64,000 bases of DNA from Streptomyces atratus (GTDB lineage: Bacteria > Actinomycetota > Actinomycetes > Streptomycetales > Streptomycetaceae). Shown here piece after piece: positions 43,081 through 52,274 of this stretch (within the stretch, counting starts at the first letter, position 1; every line of letters begins with the position of its first letter). The notes under the pieces were generated by a model. That model had not been told where the DNA came from, searched no databases, and saw only the letters and a list, made by a program, of their open reading frames with translations. The position numbers were made by a program, and so were the translations under genes. The DNA lies in contig NZ_FPJO01000008.1 of NCBI RefSeq assembly GCF_900119365.1, forward strand, positions 62,001-126,000, read 5' to 3'.

Positions 43081-43920
43081 ATGGACGATCAGCAGGCGGA
43101 AGCCGGGTACGAGGCCGAGCAGGGGGCGACGGGCATCCTTCAGGTGTTCGGGCGGCAGCTGAAGCGGTTCCGGGAGTGGGCGGGGCTGGAGCGGCCGGAG
43201 TTCGGAGCGATGACGGGGTACTCGGCGTCGACCATCGCGGCGTTCGAACAGGGGAGGCGGATCCCGCCGGGGAAGTTCATCGACCAGGCGGATGAGTTGC
43301 TCGGGGCGCGCGGCATCTTGAAGGAGATGAAGGAGGAGGTGGCGCGGGCGCAGTACCCGGCGTTCTTCCGGGGCGCGGCGAAGCTGGAGAAGGAGGCTGT
43401 GGAGCTGCACGTGTACGCGGTGCAGGCGGTGCCGGGGTTGTTGCAGACGGAGGAGTACGCGCGGGCGGTGTTCGCGATGTGGCTGCCGTTGCTGGACGAG
43501 GCGACGATTGAGGAGCGGGTCGCGGCCCGGTTGGAGCGGCAGGCGATCTTCTCGCGGATGCCGATGCCCACCATCAGCTTTGTGATCGAGGATTCGATGC
43601 TCGGGCGCCCCCTTGGCGGCCGGGAAGTGATGAGGGGGCAGCTGGAGCAGATCCTGTTGGCCGCCCAGCGGCGCAATGTTTCGATCCAGGTGATGCCGAC
43701 CCGCCTTGAGGAACATGCGGGGCTCGGTGGTTCGTTCACCTTGATCGAGACAAAGGAAGCGCGGAGGATGGCTTACGTGGAAGCGCACCAGGACAGCCGT
43801 CTGTACACCGAGCGCAAGCCGGTGCGGGAGTTCGAGGAGCAGTACGGGCTCCTCAGGGCTCAGGCGCTCACCCCACGTGAGTCGTTGAACGTCATCGAGA
43901 AGGCGCTGGGAGAGGTATGA
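43081..43920 (+). CDS. XRE-family HTH regulator with DUF5753 (WhiJ-like)
   Basis: 279 residues. The HTH lies at about 22-75 (LKRFREWAGLERPEFGAMTG, then YSASTIAAFEQGRRIPP), followed by DUF5753 (about 95-275) with AVQAVPGLLQTEEYARAV and RLEEHAGLGGSFTLIE. WhiJ-like regulators of Streptomyces act with a small DUF397 protein that relieves repression and influences development. The stop overlaps the ATG of the DUF397 gene. Confidence 0.92.
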   Translation: MDDQQAEAGYEAEQGATGILQVFGRQLKRFREWAGLERPEFGAMTGYSASTIAAFEQGRRIPPGKFIDQADELLGARGILKEMKEEVARAQYPAFFRGAAKLEKEAVELHVYAVQAVPGLLQTEEYARAVFAMWLPLLDEATIEERVAARLERQAIFSRMPMPTISFVIEDSMLGRPLGGREVMRGQLEQILLAAQRRNVSIQVMPTRLEEHAGLGGSFTLIETKEARRMAYVEAHQDSRLYTERKPVREFEEQYGLLRAQALTPRESLNVIEKALGEV

Positions 43921-44120
43921 ACACGACGGAGCCTGTGCGGCCTGTGCCGGAGTCGGCCTGGTTCAAGAGCAGCTACAGCAGTGGCGCAGGTGGCGAGTGC
44001 GTGGAGGTGGCGAACGCCGTCGGTTCGACCCACGTCCGCGACTCGAAGAACAAGGCCGGGGCCATGCTGAGCTTCGATGCGGAGCAGTGGGCGACGTTCG
44101 TCGCATTCGCGGCGCACTGA
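43917..44120 (+). CDS. DUF397 protein
   Basis: 67 residues with the family signatures WFKSSYSSGAGGECVEVA, VRDSKNKAG and the WATFVAFAAH end. Partner of WhiJ-like regulators (BldB-related small proteins). Start overlaps the stop of the HTH gene by ATGA, giving equal production. Confidence 0.93.
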   Translation: MNTTEPVRPVPESAWFKSSYSSGAGGECVEVANAVGSTHVRDSKNKAGAMLSFDAEQWATFVAFAAH

Positions 44121-44135
44121 CCTGTACGACAACGC

Positions 44136-44165
44136 GGGCCGCGTCAACCTCGGTTGGCGCGGCCC
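44136..44165. terminator. Bidirectional hairpin between DUF397 and methyltransferase genes
   Basis: GGGCCGCGTCAACC pairs with GGTTGGCGCGGCCC over 14 bp (one wobble) with a 2-nt loop, followed by GTTCGTCTT. It lies 16 bp after the DUF397 stop and 11 bp after the convergent methyltransferase stop. It shows that the methyltransferase transcript ends here, with no drmA after it. Confidence 0.85.
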
Positions 44166-44175
44166 GTTCGTCTTC

Positions 44176-47100
44176 CTACGCGTCAGCCCTCGCGGGCGGC
44201 GTCCACCGGCCGGCAGCGATCTCCGCGTCGACCCGAGCAGAGAAGTGCGCGTGCGCGGCCCGCATCTCGGTCTCGCGGTCGGCCTTGTAGAAGGGCGCGG
44301 TGTATCCCTCGGGCGGTGGGGTGGTGGCGGGGCTGGCCAGATGGTCGAGGAGGGCTAGATAGTCCTCCTTTGTCTGGCCGTGGCCGTAGGTATTGAAGTC
44401 ACCCGCGATCTTGCTGCCGTTGGCGTCGAAGTAGGTCACCGACTCGTAGTTGTACAGCTGCGGGTAGCGGGACCTGAAGATCGCGACGAGTTGGTCGGCG
44501 GTGATGCCGAGCCAGACGGCGACCAGGGCGTCGAGCTCTACAAGCGCGGCGCGGCGCTCGTACTCCGTGCGGAGCGGGGTGGCGTACTCCCAGGTCGGCT
44601 TGAGGTCGGCGGCGAGGGGATGCAGTCGGGACCAGTGGGGATTGGCCCAGTCTTCGTATCCTGCCCAGCGGGGGTCGAACAGTTCCGCCCAGAGGGGGGC
44701 GTAGTGGATGGTGAGGGCGTTGAGTCGGAGAGTGCGGAGGAGGAGTGCGGGGGCCAGGGGGTGCTTCGGGTTGGGCGCTGGCATCTTGGCGGCCTCGGTG
44801 ACCTGGAGGTGCGAGCGGCCGGTGATGCGCAGCAGGTAGTCGAGCGGCAGCGTCGCCCAGAAGCCCGCGTTGAGGGCGGTCAGGCGCTCGTCCGTCAAGG
44901 CTGCCGAGTGCACGGTATGGACATGGGCGGGGCCAGGCGGGATGAGGGCTGCGTGCAGGCAGCGGCTGCTGTCGAAGGGGATCATGACCCGCCAGGCCAG
45001 ACGGAAGTACGAGGTGGACGGCGCTCCGCGCCAGGAGTCCTGGGCCGTGAGATACGTGGTCTCGTCCGTGGCGCGCACGTAGTTGGTCACCGGAACGTAG
45101 TCCTCGGACAGCTCCGTCGTGGCGAGCAGATCCCAGTCCCTGTTGCTGCGACAGGGGATCCTCGGCTCCTTGGAATAGGGAAGCGCCGCCGCGAAGTGTG
45201 GCCCCTGGAGGATGACGTCCGAGAGACACGAGACAGTCTGGTTTCCCCAGTGGATCAGCCCGTCATGCTTCGCGCTGGCTTCGTGGAATCGGCTCGTGAT
45301 CAGCGGTTGGTAGTCGGCCAGGCTGCCGCGATGTGCAGCGAGAGCCTCGATGGCTCCTTGCTCGCTGCGCAAGACGGGGTACAGCAGGGGAGTCTGCGCC
45401 GCCGGACCGGCCGAGTCTGTGAGGGTCTGCCAGCTGGCCAGCAGATCCGTGTCCACATGCACTACGCGCTCGCTATGCGGCCGGATGTCCCAGGAGCCGT
45501 TGTGCTTGATGCCGGGCGCCTCGCCGTGTCCGTCATGGGCCAGTGATGCGGGCAGCGCCTCCGCGTCGCGCAGTTCGCTAAGGTGCAGGAAATCGGGGTC
45601 GCGAGGCGTTCCGTAGATGTGCATCGCGAATTCCTGCGACCGGTTGAGATCTTCGAAGGCCCAGTTGGCTGAGTTGACGAAGTGTGCGTGTACCCGCAGA
45701 TGCCGGTATGCGGCGGCCCGGATTGTGCCCTCGCGCACACCGCCGAAGTGCGTATCCGGGTGGAGTAGTCCCGCGATGCCGCATTGCGCCACATGCCGCC
45801 ACACCTGCGCCATGAACGCCCGGTAAAGGTCGCCTTGGGTTCCTACGAGTATGGGATACACGGCTGGGCTGCCCAGCGCAGCAACGAACCCGGCATGGAC
45901 CGCCAACTCACCAAGGAATGAGGTCCGGCTGTTCTCGTCAGTGATCAGCACCTCGTCCTTGCGCAGCCGCCACTCAGCCGCCCCTGGTTTCTCCGCGAGC
46001 ACGAACCAAGGCTCCGACTCCGCCAAAACCAGATCTTCCTGCCATCGTGGACGTACCCACGGCGGGTTACCCACCTGCAAGTCATAGCCACCCTGCTCGA
46101 AGACCTGGGCATACTCCAACTCCCAGTGGAAGAAGCCCTGCTGGGTGGCGATGTCCTTCGATTGGGCTGCCCACGGGAAGCGGGACTCCAGCCAATATGA
46201 CCGATCCATACCCATCAAGTCCGGCAGCGCGTCCTCGTACGGCGTCAGTTCCGTAAGCGACTCGAACTCCGCGATCAGCGACTCCGCCGGAACGTCCTGC
46301 GTCCCCAACAGCGACTCCGCGAAGTCCAGCCAGTCGTCCAGGTTCGCCAGCGGGATCACCTCGCGGCGCCGCTCAGCGATGGACTCCTTGCGGCGGCCCA
46401 TCCGACGCTTGGCCACGGCCTCCTGGGTGAGGGAGAGCTGCTTGGCCTCCGTGCCGAAACCGGGGAGGGCCTCTTCCTCCCAGGACATCAGGACGCCGGC
46501 GTTCTCGTCGTCCTCCGTCCCCGAGACGGCCAACTCATACGCGGCCGACTGCTCCGCCAGCTCCGCCGCCTGCCGGTAGCGAGGATTCGTGCCATTCAGC
46601 AGCGACGCCTCCTGGACCGGCCAGAACCACAGCGCACACCACGCGTCCATCAGCGTCTTCAGGCGCCAGTACGGGGTGTCCACCGCCTCAAGGTCGGCCA
46701 AGACATCCTCGCGCTGGACCGCCTCCACCGGCTGGCGGAGCCACTCCGGCTCCGCTCCCCAGACGTCGATCTTGCGGCTGATGTCCCGCTCGGAGATCTC
46801 CAGGCGGCGGACCACCAGCTGCCACAGGTACTCCGCCCGACGCGCAAGCCCTTGAAGCCGGGCCGTCTGCTTCGCGCTCGGCGACTTCGTGATCGCCTTG
46901 CGCCAGGCGCCGAGCGCCTTCGCCTCCTCCGGGGCCAGGGCCTTCGCCTCCTTCTCGGCGGCGACCGCGCCCCACTCCTTCGCCGGGAGCAGGAAGTGGT
47001 GGACCGAGCCCGACGGCAGGCCCGACCCAGCATCCTTGAGGGGGAAGCGTTCCGGCGTGGCGCCCAGCCAGCCGCCCTTCTTCAGGCGTTCCGGACCGTA

Positions 47101-49251
47101 GATCTCTCTACGGCCCCCGATCAGGGAGTTGCCCCGCCGCAGGTGGAGGCCGAACCACGGCGCCTCCATGCCCGGATGCATCGTGTTCAGCCACAGCGAG
47201 ACCTCGGCCAGCTCGACTGCCGTCGAGTTGAGGTCCACGCCGTAAGAGTTGTGCAGCGCGATGTACGCCTTGGCCTTCTGGAGCTCCACCGGGTACTGCT
47301 CGGTGTCGATCGCCTGGCCGGTCTCCTCCTGGCGGCGGCGCAGGTACTCGGCCGCGACCTGGTTGATGGCCTCGTTCAGGAACGCGCCCGAGCCGAGGGC
47401 CGGCTCGCAGATCTTCCAGTCCAGGAGTTCCCGGGCCTCCGTGACCGTGTCGTCCTGGTCCAGGCGGTGCTGCAACGCCAGCTGGACCGTGACCTTCGTC
47501 AGCGATTCCGGCGTGTAGTACGAGGCCGAGGTCTGGCGGTCGCGGCCCGAGAGACGGTAGACGAACGAGCCCGGGCGGTACCGGACCCGGACATCGGCGC
47601 CCGTCTCCTCGTCCCGGCGGCACACGAAAACGGAATCGGCGTACTCGTCGGCCTTCGAGGACGGGATCAGCCAGGAACCGTCCTTCGGGTCGCCGTTCTT
47701 CGCGACCTCGTACAGCTCTTCGCCGGCGATGAAGCCCGCGTACGACATCAGCCCTTCGTACACGGCGCCCAGCTGGTTGATGCCGAGCTGCGCGTACGAG
47801 ATGAAGCCGCCTCGTTCGCCCTTTCTGCCCCGGGTGAGCATCAGCTTCCGCAGGACCTTGTACAGGGTGGCGTTGCGGAGGCGGGTGTCCAGGTAGCGCG
47901 GGCGCTCGTCCGAGTCGTCGTCGTGGCGGGGGTCCTTGACCGACTCCGCACCGATGAGGCGGATCGATTCCGGTTCGAAGAGCTTCGAGTGGAGGGGTTC
48001 GAAGCGGAGGCCGACGTCTTCGGAATCCTTGGCGCTCACCCCGTGCGTGCGGCGCGGCCGGTAGCCCTCCTGGACCTTGCTGAAGAGCAGGTCCAGGGAC
48101 TCGTACAGGTACACGCCCTCGCGGGCCTTCTCGCCCACCAGGTCCCGCTCCGCGACGAGCTCGCCGAGGCGGCCGAGGCCGTACCCCTGGTGGTACTCGG
48201 GGTAGTCGGACGGAAGGATGCCGAGCTCCGGGCGGGCCTCCGCGTACAGGAGGAACAGGATGCGGTACAGGTAGCGGAGCGACTCGCGGGTCAGCTGCCG
48301 AGAGAGTTCCGGGAGTTCCTTGACGTCCTCCAGGCGGACGCCGTCATGGCTGGTGATCCGTTCCAGGACCTCGTTCGCGATGAGTTCCACGGATTCGCGC
48401 AGGCCGTCCCGGAGTTCGGACGAGACGCCCACGGCATGCTTCGTGGACTTGTCGACGAGCCCGGCGAGAGGGTTCTCACCGCCCTCCTCCGGAGTGCGCA
48501 GCGAGTCCGCGCCGAACAGGGCGGCCAGGGTGTCGAGTTCCTGGCCGTCCTTGGTGTTGTTGCGGTCGAGGGCCGTGTCCAGGGAGGCCGCCAGGTAGCG
48601 GCCCTCGCCCCACGCGGCCCGGTCCGCGAGGACGATCACGCCGCCGGCGAGCAGCAGCACGTACCGGGGTGCGTCCTCGCTCGCGAAGAGGAACGAGGCC
48701 AGCTTCGAGCCCGTACGGAGGGAGTTGGACGCGTCCAGCTGTACGGGGGTGAGGAGGCGGCCGGGGCCGTCCGGGTCCAGGGCCGCGTCGGGTTCGGCAG
48801 CCCAGCCGCAGTCGACGGCCACGAGGCCCTGTTCGGCGTGCGCGACGGGGATCTCGTAGGTGTGGTCCGCCCGGGACACCGTCAGGGTCCGGGGCTTGGC
48901 GTCGTAGCCGAGGGCGCGGAGGACGGAGGCGTTGAGGGAGGTCGCGCGCTCGCGCCACTCGGGTGCGTCGTACGTCGTCGCGTCGTCGGGCGTGACCGCC
49001 GCCTCCGCGAAGAAGGCGCGGGTACGGAAGTACGGGCGGCGCAGGGCGCGCAGACCCAGGCGGGGCGTGACCGGGAGGGCGTCCGGGTCCGGTTCCTGCT
49101 CGGAGTCGGAGTCGGAGGACGAGGACCTGGCCTCCTCCTCGCGGGTCCTCCAGGCCGCGAGGAGCCCGGACTTGAGGTCCTTCGGGAAGACCTCGGCCAG
49201 GTAGTGCGCGGAGAAGTAGTCACCGCGGTTGACCAGGGAGTCGTACGTCAT
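44176..49251 (-). CDS. DrmMI-like N6-adenine DNA methyltransferase (Eco57I type)
   Basis: 1691 residues from an ATG with AGGAG 7 nt upstream, 10 bp after drmD. A long N-terminal region (about 1-560) precedes the methylase core: a TPESL segment, SAM-binding motif ICEPALGSGAFLNEA (about 616), VDLNSTAVELAEVSLWL, and catalytic motif IV NPPW (about 1063). The remaining 600 residues should hold the target-recognition domain. The size and the partner SNF2 helicase match class 1 DISARM DrmMI, whose methylation marks host DNA. BREX PglX is an alternative relative, but no other BREX gene is present. The 3' third has a lower GC content than the rest. Confidence 0.85.
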   Translation of the reverse strand: MTYDSLVNRGDYFSAHYLAEVFPKDLKSGLLAAWRTREEEARSSSSDSDSEQEPDPDALPVTPRLGLRALRRPYFRTRAFFAEAAVTPDDATTYDAPEWRERATSLNASVLRALGYDAKPRTLTVSRADHTYEIPVAHAEQGLVAVDCGWAAEPDAALDPDGPGRLLTPVQLDASNSLRTGSKLASFLFASEDAPRYVLLLAGGVIVLADRAAWGEGRYLAASLDTALDRNNTKDGQELDTLAALFGADSLRTPEEGGENPLAGLVDKSTKHAVGVSSELRDGLRESVELIANEVLERITSHDGVRLEDVKELPELSRQLTRESLRYLYRILFLLYAEARPELGILPSDYPEYHQGYGLGRLGELVAERDLVGEKAREGVYLYESLDLLFSKVQEGYRPRRTHGVSAKDSEDVGLRFEPLHSKLFEPESIRLIGAESVKDPRHDDDSDERPRYLDTRLRNATLYKVLRKLMLTRGRKGERGGFISYAQLGINQLGAVYEGLMSYAGFIAGEELYEVAKNGDPKDGSWLIPSSKADEYADSVFVCRRDEETGADVRVRYRPGSFVYRLSGRDRQTSASYYTPESLTKVTVQLALQHRLDQDDTVTEARELLDWKICEPALGSGAFLNEAINQVAAEYLRRRQEETGQAIDTEQYPVELQKAKAYIALHNSYGVDLNSTAVELAEVSLWLNTMHPGMEAPWFGLHLRRGNSLIGGRREIYGPERLKKGGWLGATPERFPLKDAGSGLPSGSVHHFLLPAKEWGAVAAEKEAKALAPEEAKALGAWRKAITKSPSAKQTARLQGLARRAEYLWQLVVRRLEISERDISRKIDVWGAEPEWLRQPVEAVQREDVLADLEAVDTPYWRLKTLMDAWCALWFWPVQEASLLNGTNPRYRQAAELAEQSAAYELAVSGTEDDENAGVLMSWEEEALPGFGTEAKQLSLTQEAVAKRRMGRRKESIAERRREVIPLANLDDWLDFAESLLGTQDVPAESLIAEFESLTELTPYEDALPDLMGMDRSYWLESRFPWAAQSKDIATQQGFFHWELEYAQVFEQGGYDLQVGNPPWVRPRWQEDLVLAESEPWFVLAEKPGAAEWRLRKDEVLITDENSRTSFLGELAVHAGFVAALGSPAVYPILVGTQGDLYRAFMAQVWRHVAQCGIAGLLHPDTHFGGVREGTIRAAAYRHLRVHAHFVNSANWAFEDLNRSQEFAMHIYGTPRDPDFLHLSELRDAEALPASLAHDGHGEAPGIKHNGSWDIRPHSERVVHVDTDLLASWQTLTDSAGPAAQTPLLYPVLRSEQGAIEALAAHRGSLADYQPLITSRFHEASAKHDGLIHWGNQTVSCLSDVILQGPHFAAALPYSKEPRIPCRSNRDWDLLATTELSEDYVPVTNYVRATDETTYLTAQDSWRGAPSTSYFRLAWRVMIPFDSSRCLHAALIPPGPAHVHTVHSAALTDERLTALNAGFWATLPLDYLLRITGRSHLQVTEAAKMPAPNPKHPLAPALLLRTLRLNALTIHYAPLWAELFDPRWAGYEDWANPHWSRLHPLAADLKPTWEYATPLRTEYERRAALVELDALVAVWLGITADQLVAIFRSRYPQLYNYESVTYFDANGSKIAGDFNTYGHGQTKEDYLALLDHLASPATTPPPEGYTAPFYKADRETEMRAAHAHFSARVDAEIAAGRWTPPARADA

Positions 49252-49261
49252 GGGGATTCTC

Positions 49262-52153
49262 CTAGGCGTGCGCGGCGGAGCCGTGGGCTGAGTCGAGGAC
49301 GGCCAGGACGCGCAGCATCGGGCGGCCCGTCGTCAGCAGGGAGTCGGCGAGGCGGGAGAGGTCGTCCTTGGTCTCCTCGCCCGCGAGGGTGGGTTGTTCC
49401 CACTGGCCCAGGCGCTGCCGGTACTCCTCGATCGGGGCGAGGAGCGCCTTGTCCCACTCCGAGCTGTGGCGCGAGAGGAAGGCCTCGGCGGCGTCCAGGG
49501 CCGTCGGGATGCCGGCCCGCAGGCCGTCCACGTCGTGGGGTCGCAACGGGTTGGCCATCGTCGGGCCGATGCCCGCCTCGCGCAGTGTCCCCACCATGTC
49601 GTCCGTGACGTCCTCGCCCGTGACGGCCATCCACTTCACGACCGTCGGGCGGCCAAGGGCGTTGGAGTAGATGCCCTGAACGAGGTACACGGGGGCCTCG
49701 ACGTCGGCCGTGATGACCGGGGCCTCCTGGCGGCCCAGCTTCACGAGGACCTTGTCGGTCAGCCACTCCACCACCGGGTGGAGGTCGGTGAGCAGGGAGA
49801 TCTCCGGCCAGCTGGAGGTGCCCGACTCGCGGGCCCGTACGAGGGCGCGGTCGGCCAGCTTGCGGTTGAGGGTGACCAGCAGGCGCTCGCTCAGGCGCTG
49901 CTCGCGGCGGTAGTCGGGCGGAAGCGCCTTCAGCCGGTGCACCAGATCGACCGGGGGCTTGAAGGAGATCAGGCCGTTCTCGGGGTCGCGGTCCATCCCG
50001 AGGGACTGCTGGGCGTCCGGGAAGACCTCCCGTACCGCCTCGTCGACGAACTCGCGCGTGGTCGTGAAGAGACGGGGCACGTGGGCTTTCGGCGGTGCCG
50101 AGGACTCGTCCGGCGCAGACGCGGACGTGGAGGCCTCCGAGGCGGGCTCGGCGGACACGTCGTCGACCTGGGCGAAGAAGTCGGCCAGGAAGTCGTCCGC
50201 CCCGCCCGCCTCATCGGCGGTGTGCTGGAGCGACTCGTCGACCGTGCGGCCCTTGAGGAGGTCCTGGATCAGCGACTTCTCCTCGGCCTCCGCGCGGTAC
50301 AGGCCGGAGACCGCCTCCGCCGTGCCGAGCGAGCGGTGTGCCTCGTCCTCCCGCTCAAGGAGACGCTCGGCGACCGTGCGGTCGTCCTTCGCGCCGTCCA
50401 CCTCGCTGGTCAGGATCAGGGCGCGGAACTGCGGCTTGTGGACCTGCCCGTAACGGTCGATACGGCCGTTGCGCTGCTCGATGCGGATCAGCGACCACGG
50501 AACGTCGTAGTGGATGAGCTGATGGCACTGCCGGTGGAGGTTGACACCCTCGGAGGCCACATCACCGGTGAAGAGGATGCGTACGGGTGCGTCGGCGAGG
50601 CCGAAGTCCTCGACGCACTGCATCTGCTGCTCGTCGGAGAGGCCGCCGTGCATCACACGGGCCGCTTCCTTCAGGGCCTTGCCCTTGAAACCGAGTGCGG
50701 CCGGCACGGCGGACCGCAGCCACTCCAGGGTCTGGACGCGCTCGGAGAAGACCACGACTCGTGTCTCGCTGCGCGGCCCGACCCCGATCGCCTTCAACTG
50801 CTCGACGAGAGCAGCGAACTTGGCCGAATCCTGCGAGGTCAGACCGGCCGTCAGCTCCCGCAGACGCTGGAGAGCGGCCAGTTCGGTGGCCGTCGCGTCC
50901 GGGTCGTTCTTCTTCTCCAGCGTCTTGATACGGGTCTCGACCGTCGAGCTCAGGGCGGCGTGCGAGGAGAGGAAGGACTTGAGCAGCGTGTACGGGAAGA
51001 GTGGGACCTCGCTCACCGAGCGGCCCTCGGCGGGCAGCCAGACCTGGGCCAGCTCCTCGAAGATCTTCTCCTCGGCCGGGGTCGCCGGGCAGTGCACCGA
51101 CTCGGAAGGGCCCCGGTCGGCCCACTGGCCGGACATCTTCTCCCGTACCTCGGCGCTGACCTTGGTGCGGCGGATGAACAGGTGCTTGATGTCCTCGGCC
51201 GAGTACCGCTCCGGGTCACGGATCGCCGCCGGGTCGAGCAGTGCGATCAGCTCGGCGAACGAGCGGGCGTTGCCGTTGTGCGGGGTGGCGCTGGCGAGGA
51301 TGAGGGCGTCCGTCTGCGGGGCGAGGAGCTGCGCGAGCTGGTTGCGCAGCGAACCGCGGTTGATCAGGTTGTGCGACTCGTCGATGACGACGGCGTCCCA
51401 CCGGATGTGCTCCAGGTGGTGCTTGTACTGATCGGTGTTCTTGAGGGTGTCGATCGAGACGATCACGCGCTTGAAGAACGTGAAGGGGTTTCGGCCCGCC
51501 GGGATCTCCCGCTGGATCCGCTCGATGCCCGCGGAGTCGAGGCGGATCAGCGGGATGGCGAACCGTGTCCACAGCTCGTGCTGGAACTGCTCCAGAACGT
51601 GCTGCGGGGTCACGACGAGGATCCGCTCACCGCGGCCGCGGCGGATCAGCTCCGCGAGGGTGAGTCCGATCTCCAGGGTCTTGCCGAGGCCGACGACGTC
51701 CGCGATCAGCATGCGGGGGCGCAGGTTCCGGCCCGAGAGCGCGAGCTGCGCGGGCCGCTGCTGGTAGGGGAGCGAGTCGAGCAGGAAGCTGTCGGCGAGG
51801 GCCAGACCGCGCTCGGACTGGGGTAGTGGGGTCTTGCGCAGGATCGCTTCGAGGAAGAGCCGGCTGCGGCGGAAGTTCGGCGAGTCGTCGCTGATCAGGG
51901 TGGTCTTGGCGGGGTCCATCAGCTCGATGCCGGGCACGCCGTCGCGGGTGCGCTCCAGGCCGGTGAAGAAGACGGCCTCCTGATCGCGGACGAACTCGGA
52001 GATCCCGACGGCCTCGATGCGATCGCCGTCGTGATCGGTCCGGGTGACGTTCTTGACCAGCCATTCCTCATCGCGTACGACGATCTGGGCGCCGGGCGGG
52101 AGACTCGTACCGGTGCCCGGGGCGGACTGCCGACTGGACTGCTGGGCGGTCAC
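49262..52153 (-). CDS. DrmD-like SNF2-family helicase
   Basis: 963 residues from a GTG preceded by CAGGAGG with 8-nt spacing; the frame is open 26 codons further without better signals. SF2/SNF2 helicase: Walker A IADVVGLGKTLEIGLTLAEL (about 155), DESH box VVIDESHNLINRG, LASATPHNG, and C-terminal motifs FTGDVASEGVNLH and IEQRNGRIDRYGQ. An acidic Ser/Ala-rich linker near 690-720 separates a C-terminal region of about 230 residues. The N-terminal GAQIVVRDEEWLVK domain is like that of DISARM DrmD. Immediately followed by the methyltransferase gene; together they define a class 1 DISARM-type pair. Confidence 0.87.
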   Translation of the reverse strand: MTAQQSSRQSAPGTGTSLPPGAQIVVRDEEWLVKNVTRTDHDGDRIEAVGISEFVRDQEAVFFTGLERTRDGVPGIELMDPAKTTLISDDSPNFRRSRLFLEAILRKTPLPQSERGLALADSFLLDSLPYQQRPAQLALSGRNLRPRMLIADVVGLGKTLEIGLTLAELIRRGRGERILVVTPQHVLEQFQHELWTRFAIPLIRLDSAGIERIQREIPAGRNPFTFFKRVIVSIDTLKNTDQYKHHLEHIRWDAVVIDESHNLINRGSLRNQLAQLLAPQTDALILASATPHNGNARSFAELIALLDPAAIRDPERYSAEDIKHLFIRRTKVSAEVREKMSGQWADRGPSESVHCPATPAEEKIFEELAQVWLPAEGRSVSEVPLFPYTLLKSFLSSHAALSSTVETRIKTLEKKNDPDATATELAALQRLRELTAGLTSQDSAKFAALVEQLKAIGVGPRSETRVVVFSERVQTLEWLRSAVPAALGFKGKALKEAARVMHGGLSDEQQMQCVEDFGLADAPVRILFTGDVASEGVNLHRQCHQLIHYDVPWSLIRIEQRNGRIDRYGQVHKPQFRALILTSEVDGAKDDRTVAERLLEREDEAHRSLGTAEAVSGLYRAEAEEKSLIQDLLKGRTVDESLQHTADEAGGADDFLADFFAQVDDVSAEPASEASTSASAPDESSAPPKAHVPRLFTTTREFVDEAVREVFPDAQQSLGMDRDPENGLISFKPPVDLVHRLKALPPDYRREQRLSERLLVTLNRKLADRALVRARESGTSSWPEISLLTDLHPVVEWLTDKVLVKLGRQEAPVITADVEAPVYLVQGIYSNALGRPTVVKWMAVTGEDVTDDMVGTLREAGIGPTMANPLRPHDVDGLRAGIPTALDAAEAFLSRHSSEWDKALLAPIEEYRQRLGQWEQPTLAGEETKDDLSRLADSLLTTGRPMLRVLAVLDSAHGSAAHA

Positions 52154-52274
52154 CCGCGATACCTCCTGATAGCTGCTGAACTGTGTAGATCTTCGTGCGG
52201 GCCACGGCCCGGGACAAGGGGCGACGGTCACCTCTGTCCGGCCCGCCCTGGCGCCTCGCTGCCTGCCGGCCCGC

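Noticed and set aside
44176-49251. BREX PglX as identity of the large methylase
   Set aside because: No brxA, brxB, brxC/pglY, pglZ or brxL gene is in the window, whereas a DrmD-type helicase is directly upstream.
46852-49608. 918-codon open frame on the plus strand
   Set aside because: Antisense to the DrmMI-like methylase, with Arg/Gly/Val-rich shadow composition.
49394-51826. 810-codon open frame on the plus strand
   Set aside because: Antisense to the DrmD-like helicase whose SNF2 motifs are complete.
52154-52231. 26-codon N-terminal extension of the DrmD-like protein
   Set aside because: The GTG at 52153 has a strong AGGAGG site 8 nt upstream; the ATG at 52231 has none and the added residues look random.
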